DNA of 27,336 bases from Salpingoeca rosetta (lineage: Eukaryota; Opisthokonta; Choanoflagellata; Craspedida; Salpingoecidae): NCBI RefSeq assembly GCF_000188695.1, contig NW_004754919.1, positions 1,303,991-1,331,326 of the forward strand, written 5' to 3'. The position numbers and the translations under genes were made by a program. Every line of letters starts with the position of its first letter. Position 1 is the first letter of the stretch. The notes beneath the pieces were generated by a model. It saw nothing but the letters and a program-made list of their open reading frames with translations. It was not told the DNA's origin and made no database searches. This document shows, in pieces, positions 22,012-27,336 of the stretch.

Positions 22012-22059
22012 ATGGTGGCAGCGCACAAGAAGAAGCGACCACCCAAAGAACAACTCAGG
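22012..22059 (+). other. Candidate first exon of the UPF3-like gene
   Basis: An ATG at 22012 opens 16 codons, MVAAHKKKRPPKEQLR, ending before GTAAAA at 22060. The exon would end in phase 0, while the next exon (22293) needs a preceding phase-1 end, so a direct join does not keep frame. A tiny missing exon, or a different donor among the GT repeats, would be needed. Confidence 0.2.
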
Positions 22060-22073
22060 GTAAAAAGAGACGT

Positions 22074-22074
<1 letters not shown>

Positions 22075-22168
<94 letters not shown>

Positions 22169-22289
22169 CGTGTTTGCGTTTGCGTGTGTTTGTGTGAATT
22201 GCTTGCACTCGTGAACATACTTTGCACAGTCTTGCTCACACACACACACACACACACACATACACACACGCACACACACGCGCGCACAC
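22075..22289. repeat. (GT)n and (CA)n arms in one intron
   Basis: A GT tract (about 22079-22165) and a CA tract (about 22237-22289, interrupted) are separated by about 70 bases and end just before the acceptor at 22292. The arms are complementary. Confidence 0.92.
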
Positions 22290-22292
22290 CAG

Positions 22293-23228
22293 ATGACGAC
22301 TACAAGGCGTTTCTGGAGGAGCTGACAAAGGAGCCGGAGCCGCTGCCGTCACTCAACGAATGGCTCAAGCAGAAGGAACAGGCCCTCAAGGAGGAAGAAG
22401 GTTGGGGCCATGCCTTCTGTACGCGCACATGCGTGTGTGTGTGTGTGGGGGGGGGGGGTATGCGTCGACAACATTCACGCACACCACCACCTTCATGCTT
22501 GCTCTCATTCTCGCCGTCATTCTCATTCTCAGTTGACCATTGCCTTCATTGACACTATCGTTGTCGTCTTCACAGAGCTGGCTGCGTCAACACCGCTGCA
22601 GCTGTATGTGAAGAACTTGGACAAGAAAACCAATATGGTGCGTCGTGCACGTTGTTTGTTCCACTGCACCACGCCAACACATACACACACATGTATGCAA
22701 ATAAGCATGCGCGCATAGCATGCACCACGTATGCGCACTCGCCCTGCATAGCATGCACCACGTATGCGCACTCGCCCTGCACTCACACATCACGCACCAC
22801 GTACCGTCACCCTGCACTCACCTCACACTCACCTGCGTGCCTGATGGGTGCAGCCGAAACGCAAGAAGGACAAGAAGAAAGACAAGAAAGACAAGAAGAA
22901 GAAGGAGAAGAAAGACAGGAAGAAAGAGAAGCGAGCAAAGGCCCAGCAGGAGGCAGCGGCCGCAGCGGTACGTCGTGCCAGAATGTGATTGCATCCTAGA
23001 TGCTATGCCCGTGTGTGCGTGCGTGTGTGCGTGCGTGTGTGTGTGTGTTGAGTTGGGTGTGAATGTCTTGATTATTCGTTTGTTGCCATGTCGCGGTGTG
23101 CCGTGTACACGTCCCGTCTCACTCCGCACCCATCGCAATCATGTTTCTGGTTCGTTCTATCAGCAGGCAGCAACCAAGCCCTCCATCCATCCTACACAGC
23201 AGCAGCAGCAACAACAACAGCAACAGCA

Positions 23229-23287
<59 letters not shown>

Positions 23288-23934
23288 GGCCGCCAACAAA
23301 ACCCAAGCAGCAGCAGCAGCAGCGTGATGGCGGCGATGCGTCCCGTGGATCGCGGCGCAAGGAGCGGACCCCACGTGGCGGCGGCATCTACCAACCGCCA
23401 GGTGCACGCGGTGCTGCCCGTGCCCGCGACGGTGGCGAGCGCGCTGGCGATGGTGCTGATGGCGGCGCTGGTGGTGGTGGTGGTGGTGGTGGGCACGCTA
23501 GCGATGAGCAGCAGAAGCGTCGGGAGAAGCGTGCGCGGCAGCGGGAGCGAAGACGCGACAAGGCCGCCCGCAAGGATGGTGAACAGGGTACACCACAGCA
23601 GCAGGTGCATCGTGATGATGATGGTGATGCGGGCAGTGCACGTGGCCGTGGTCGTGGTGGTGGCCGTGGTGGCCGTGGTGGCCGTGGCCGTGATCGTAAC
23701 AGGAAGAAGCGACAGCAACACGAGCCGCAGCCCAAGCTGTTGCAGCGTGGCCAGGATCTTCCGCCAATGCCAACAACAGAGGGCGGCGGCGGTGGTGGTC
23801 GTGGGGGAAGGGGCAGAGGAGGCAGAGGAGGAGGAAGAGGAGGAGGTGGTGGTCGTCGTGGTCGTGGTCACAGGGGTGGCGGTCGTGGTGGTGATGCTTC
23901 TTCTGCTTCTCCTCATCAGCCTCGTCAACAATAA
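22293..23934 (+). CDS. UPF3-like nonsense-mediated-decay factor (5' end unresolved)
   Basis: Four exons are supported: 22293-22400, 22576-22637, 22854-22967 and 23164-23934, ending TAA. The first begins in phase 1, so at least one exon is missing upstream. DDYKAFLEELTKEPEPLPS, then a charged helix, then STPLQLYVKNLDKK, follow the second half of the Smg4/UPF3 domain, where family members read D-x-E-Y-x-x-F-L, LPS and T-P-L. UPF3 connects exon-junction complexes to UPF2 and UPF1 in mRNA decay. The third exon is a Lys/Asp-rich block (PKRKKDKKKDKKDKKKK) that would serve as a nuclear localisation or RNA-binding segment. The last exon codes 30 consecutive Gln (23197-23286), a polyglycine run, an Arg/Lys-rich helix (QKRREKRARQRERRRDKAAR) and RGG/GRG repeats to the end. 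The UPF3 RNP-like fold that should precede DDYK is not visible. The acceptor at 23161-23166 is of NAGNAG type, so 23167 is an alternative exon start. Confidence 0.6.
22714..22779. repeat. 33-bp tandem duplication
   Basis: A 33-bp unit containing GCATGCACCACGTATGCGCA occurs twice head-to-tail without a mismatch in the intron between exons 22576-22637 and 22854-22967. A degenerate third partial copy follows (CACGCACCACGTACC). Confidence 0.95.
23197..23286 (+). repeat. Coding CAG/CAA repeat (polyglutamine)
   Basis: Thirty Gln codons, mixed CAG and CAA at the 5' end and then a nearly pure CAG run, lie in frame in the last exon of the UPF3-like gene. Confidence 0.95.
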
Positions 23935-23935
23935 A
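23930..23935 (+). terminator. Probable polyadenylation signal AATAAA overlapping the stop codon
   Basis: The hexamer AATAAA contains the TAA stop of the UPF3-like gene. The next start codon (STT3) is only 187 bp downstream, so a very short 3' untranslated region is plausible. Confidence 0.5.
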
Positions 23936-24121
23936 GAATTGTGCACCCTTTTTGAGTAATGATTTCCGATAAATTTCGTCAATCTCAGTGAACGACGACG
24001 ACGACGACAACAGCGAAGGACACAAGAAGAGAGGAGAGGCTGTTGTTGTTTCATTAGCGTGTGCAGCAAGAAGCAAGCAGGAAGACTGTATGTCAGTGCT
24101 GCCACCCACCGCTCCATCATC

Positions 24122-24608
24122 ATGGTGTCCCAGTAAGTACAGCAGCAGTGCATGTGCGCGCGTGTGTGTGTTTTGGTCGTGTGTTGCTTGTGTGCGCTTG
24201 TGATTTGTTTTCGCGTGGTGCTTGTGTGCGCTTGTGATTTGTTTTCGCGTGGTGCATCTTTGCAACTGTGCGTCTTCGCTGACGCGCCTGCTAATCGCGA
24301 TGACTTGACGTGCATGGTGTGTGGTGTGGTGTGTGAATGCTTTTTGTTTGGTTGCGTGTTTTGCAACTTTGCAGGTATGTCGGACCACTGCTGAAGGTGG
24401 TTATCCTGGCCCTCGTCGCAGCTGTTGCGTTCAGCAGCCGCCTTTTCGCCGTCGTTCGATTCGAAAGCATCATCCACGAGTTTGATCCCTGGTACGGACG
24501 GCAGCGCATCGTGCCACGAGCGACATCGCAAGCATGCACCGGTTCACTTACATGCGCTACATGTGTGTGGGGGACATGTGTGCAGACAACAAGCTTTTCT
24601 CACCGTTA

Positions 24609-24657
<49 letters not shown>

Positions 24658-26980
24658 CACGCACGCACTCGCACACACACACACACACGCACTCGCACAC
24701 ACACACACGCACGCACTCGCACACAATACACACACGCACTCGCACACACACACACGCACGCACTCGCACACAATACACACACAACTCAGGTTCAACTACC
24801 GCGCCACAGCGCAGTTGACGGAGAACGGGTTCTACGAGTTTTGGAACTGGTTCGATGAGCGTGCCTGGTATCCCCTCGGCCGCATTGTCGGTGGCACGGT
24901 GCGTTCCACGCGCGTGAAGCGATCCAACCCGCTCCGTTCACTCACCCCCCCCCCCTCTGTTTCACACTTTGCTCGTCTTCACACACACTGCCCACGCTTG
25001 ACCCGTTTAACCAGCATGCCTTGCGTTTGGCATTGCCACTCATCACTCCCCTCCCTTTTCCCGCCCTTGTCGTTGTTGCGTGTCAGGTGTACCCTGGCCT
25101 GATGGTGACGTCCGGCACCATCCATTTTGTGCTCAACTCGCTGCTGCACATTCCCGTGCATATCCGCGACATCTGCGTGTTCCTGGCGCCGCTCTTCAGC
25201 GGGCTGACTGCTCTGGCCACGTTTGCCTTCACCAAGGAGGTCTGGAACGACGCAGCAGGCCTCTTTGCAGCAGCCTTCATCGGCATTGGTCAGACACATG
25301 TTGTGTGCGTGCGTATTTTTGTGTGCGTGTGTGTGTGTGTGTGTTGTGTGTGCTGTGGTTGTGTCTGTGTTGCGACTCTGTGTGTGTGTGCGTGTGTGTG
25401 CGTGTGTGCATGTTTGTTATGTGTGAATCTCCAGCTTGCTTGCGTATGTTTGTGTTATGTCGCATGCTTGCTTGCCTACGTGTTGCACACGTGCTTCCCC
25501 CGCCCCCTCCATGTTTGGTTTGCACCTGCTGATACACCACCTCATGCCCCGCCCCCCTCCTTCTGCCCTGTACCCATTGCTGCGCCGCCCAGTCCCCGGC
25601 TACATCTCACGCTCCGTTGCGGGCTCGTACGACAACGAAGGCATCGCCATCTGCTTGCTCATGGTCAGTCACCGCATCAACAAGCGTGCGCGTGTTCGTG
25701 TGTGTGTAGGTTTGTGCGCGTGTTGTGTGTGTGTGCGCGTGTGTGTGCGCGCGCGCGCGTGTGTGTGTGTGTGTGCGATATGCAGTTTATGTGCCTTTGC
25801 TCTCAACAGCTACCCTCATGTGCTCATGCTCCCCCCCCCCCTCAAACACCACGCGTGCCACCAGACGACGTACTATCTGTGGATCAAGGGGGTGAAGACT
25901 GGCAGCGTGGCGTGGGCCGCACTCTGCGCCCTCGTCTACTTCTACATGGTCGGCGCATGGGGTACGACTCGACACGACACGAGCATTGAGCATCGTGGTG
26001 GTGGTGGTGGTGGTGATGTGCCTGTTGTGTTGCTGCTTTGCTCGCTTGGCTTTGGGTGAGTATGGTGTTTGCTGTGTTGTTGATTGCTTGTATGATCGTT
26101 GAGACACCTTTTTTTTTTTTTTTTTTGTCTCCGCTCTTTTACACCGCCACAACTCGTTTACCCCTTTTCACACCATCGCTACGTCACACCCCCTCCTCCC
26201 CTCGTCCCTCTTGTTCAGGCGGGTATGTGTTCATCACCAACCTGATTCCGCTGCACGTGCTTGCGCTGATGGTGATGGGCAAGTTCACGTCGCGCGTGTA
26301 CACGGCCTACACCACCTGGTACATCCTCGGGCTCATCCTCTCCATGCAGGTCCGGCAATCGATGCACGTGATTGTGGCGGCGGCGGTGGGGGGGGGGGAG
26401 GTGGCTTGCTCGCATCCCTTTGTTTGTTTGTTTGTTTGTTTGTTTGTTTGTTTGTTTGTTGCTGCTGTAAATCGTGGACGTGAGCGTGAACTTCCGCTCC
26501 GCCACACCCCACGCTCCCCACCCAACCACTCAACCATACAAGTACCACCACCGCTAACACCAAACACCAACCACCAACCCGCCACCACTGTTGTTATTCC
26601 TTTAGATTCCGTTTGTCGGGTTTCTGCCGCTCAAGACGAGTGAGCACATGGCTGCATTTGGCATGTTTGGCCTCTGCCAGATCTACCAGTTTGTCTCGTA
26701 TGTCCAGACCAAGGTCTCTAAGGCCCGTAAGTTTTGTTGTCTGTGCACGCACGTGCGTGTTTGTGCGTATTTGTGCGTGTTTGTGCGTATGAGGTTGCGC
26801 TCGCTCGCACCACAGGCCGCACTGATGCATGATACGGTCACATGTACATGCACCTCGCGTGTATGTTCACACACCAACATACACCCTCTTGTTTTGTTTT
26901 CTCACATACATGTTCACATATTGGACTGTCGATTAAACACACACACACACACCACAACACAACAAACAACACACACACAC

Positions 26981-27079
<99 letters not shown>

Positions 27080-27336
27080 CAACGCCAACCGCTGTCGGGT
27101 GCAGAGTTCCAGACGCTGGCGTGGTCTGTCTTCTACGGGGCGCTTGCGCTTGCTGTCCCCGGGCTGATGGTGCTGACGCACCTCGGATATGTCGCCCCCT
27201 TTCAGTGGCCGATTCTACTCCCTCTGGGACACCCGTGCGCTCACTGTCCAGCGCAGCGCTATCAGGGCAGGTGGTATCTGGGGTCGCGGTCAATGTGTCC
27301 GCGCTGGACGTGTGTGCGTGTGCTTGTGTTGAATGT
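24122..27336 (+). CDS. STT3: STT3, catalytic subunit of oligosaccharyltransferase (partial)
   Basis: Nine exons: 24122-24132, 24375-24491, 24790-24898, 25087-25288, 25593-25663, 25865-25961, 26219-26349, 26606-26726 and 27105 to about 27234, with the rest outside the window. STT3 transfers the lipid-linked glycan to Asn in N-x-S/T sequons in the ER lumen. The first lumenal-loop acidic motif is intact ([15 protein letters not shown]), as are [45 protein letters not shown] (second acidic motif), [29 protein letters not shown] and [16 protein letters not shown]. Multiple membrane helices are evident. WWDYG lies beyond the edge. The first exon is only 11 nt (Met-Val-Ser plus two bases), which joins in phase with the next. 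In the last visible exon, GYVAPF and then GRFYSLWDT are in different frames, with an apparent one-base excess around 27195-27202. Whether it is of STT3A or STT3B type is not decided. Confidence 0.96.
24185..24252. repeat. 34-bp tandem duplication
   Basis: A 34-bp unit containing GCTTGTGATTTGTTTTCGCG is present twice in tandem without mismatch in the first intron of STT3. Confidence 0.95.
24611..24784. repeat. (CA)n with CGCACTCG-type higher-order units
   Basis: A CA tract with regularly spaced CGCACTCG and AATACACACA units that repeat as a block about 55-60 bp long, ending 5 bases before the STT3 acceptor at 24789. Confidence 0.9.
26421..26460. repeat. (TTTG)n microsatellite
   Basis: About ten TTTG units in the STT3 intron 26350-26605, in its 5' half. 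The 3' half is C/A-rich (CCACCACCG..., CAACCACCAACCC). Confidence 0.95.
26980..27079. repeat. (CAA)n trinucleotide repeat
   Basis: About 32 CAA units, preceded by CA tracts (26938-26980), lie in the STT3 intron 26727-27104 and end 25 bases before the acceptor. They are intronic and not coding. Confidence 0.95.

Noticed and set aside
23119..24531. 470-residue minus-strand frame with polyleucine
   Set aside because: Polyleucine is the antisense of the coding CAG repeat, and the plus strand carries the coherent spliced UPF3-like model.
26980..27079. Coding homopolymer from the CAA repeat
   Set aside because: It lies between a GTAAGT donor (26727) and the GCAG acceptor (27104) of STT3, whose flanking exons join in phase, so it is intronic.
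1..27336. tRNA, rRNA, transposase, reverse transcriptase or viral genes
   Set aside because: I saw no cloverleaf with A/B boxes, no ribosomal sequence and no mobile-element protein motif in the conceptual translations. A covariance-model and profile search would be needed to exclude small cases.

Overview
The window is nuclear DNA from an intron-rich, gene-dense unicellular relative of animals (a holozoan protist), most likely a choanoflagellate of the Salpingoeca/Monosiga kind. This rests on gene content and architecture, not on a database search. It holds a single-pass cadherin-repeat protein, a SID-1/SIDT membrane protein, a LASP-type LIM-nebulin-SH3 protein, several short GT-AG introns per gene, GC-rich exons, and dinucleotide microsatellites in almost every intron. 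Two runs of N (3045-3144 and 13776-14103) sit inside microsatellites.

Layout from left to right: (1) 62-2069, minus: cadherin-like transmembrane protein, running off the left edge. (2) 2244-4164, plus: RluA-type pseudouridine synthase with a probable mitochondrial presequence, divergent from gene 1 across 174 bp. (3) 4643-9503, minus: nine-exon SID-1/SIDT family protein, convergent with gene 2. (4) 10180-12850, minus: eight-exon arginase with a mitochondrial-type leader. (5) 14359-17051, plus: LASP homologue with LIM, nebulin-like and two SH3 domains. (6) 18066-20477, minus: long intronless ORF coding a Gln/His/Ser/Ala-rich protein with repeated RRxS motifs. (7) 22293-23934, plus: UPF3-like nonsense-mediated-decay factor with polyQ and RGG tail; its 5' end is not resolved. 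(8) 24122 to the right edge, plus: STT3, the catalytic subunit of oligosaccharyltransferase.

Exon borders were read by hand from splice consensus, conserved family motifs and agreement of reading phase. For genes 2, 3, 4 and 5 the summed exon lengths divide exactly by three and end at a stop codon, which supports the models. The genes are unrelated housekeeping, surface and cytoskeletal genes, with no operon-like logic; neighbours are arranged head-to-head or tail-to-tail at short distances.

The most interesting structural signal is in the introns. Read in the sense direction, GT-type repeats tend to lie just after the donor and CA-type repeats just before the acceptor, so many introns could pair their two ends. 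Other points of note are the near-identical tandem SH3 exon pair in the LASP gene, the repeated basophilic kinase motifs in gene 6, the UPF3-like gene with no visible RNP domain, and an apparent one-base frameshift in STT3. No mobile element, CRISPR array, rRNA or tRNA gene was recognised.
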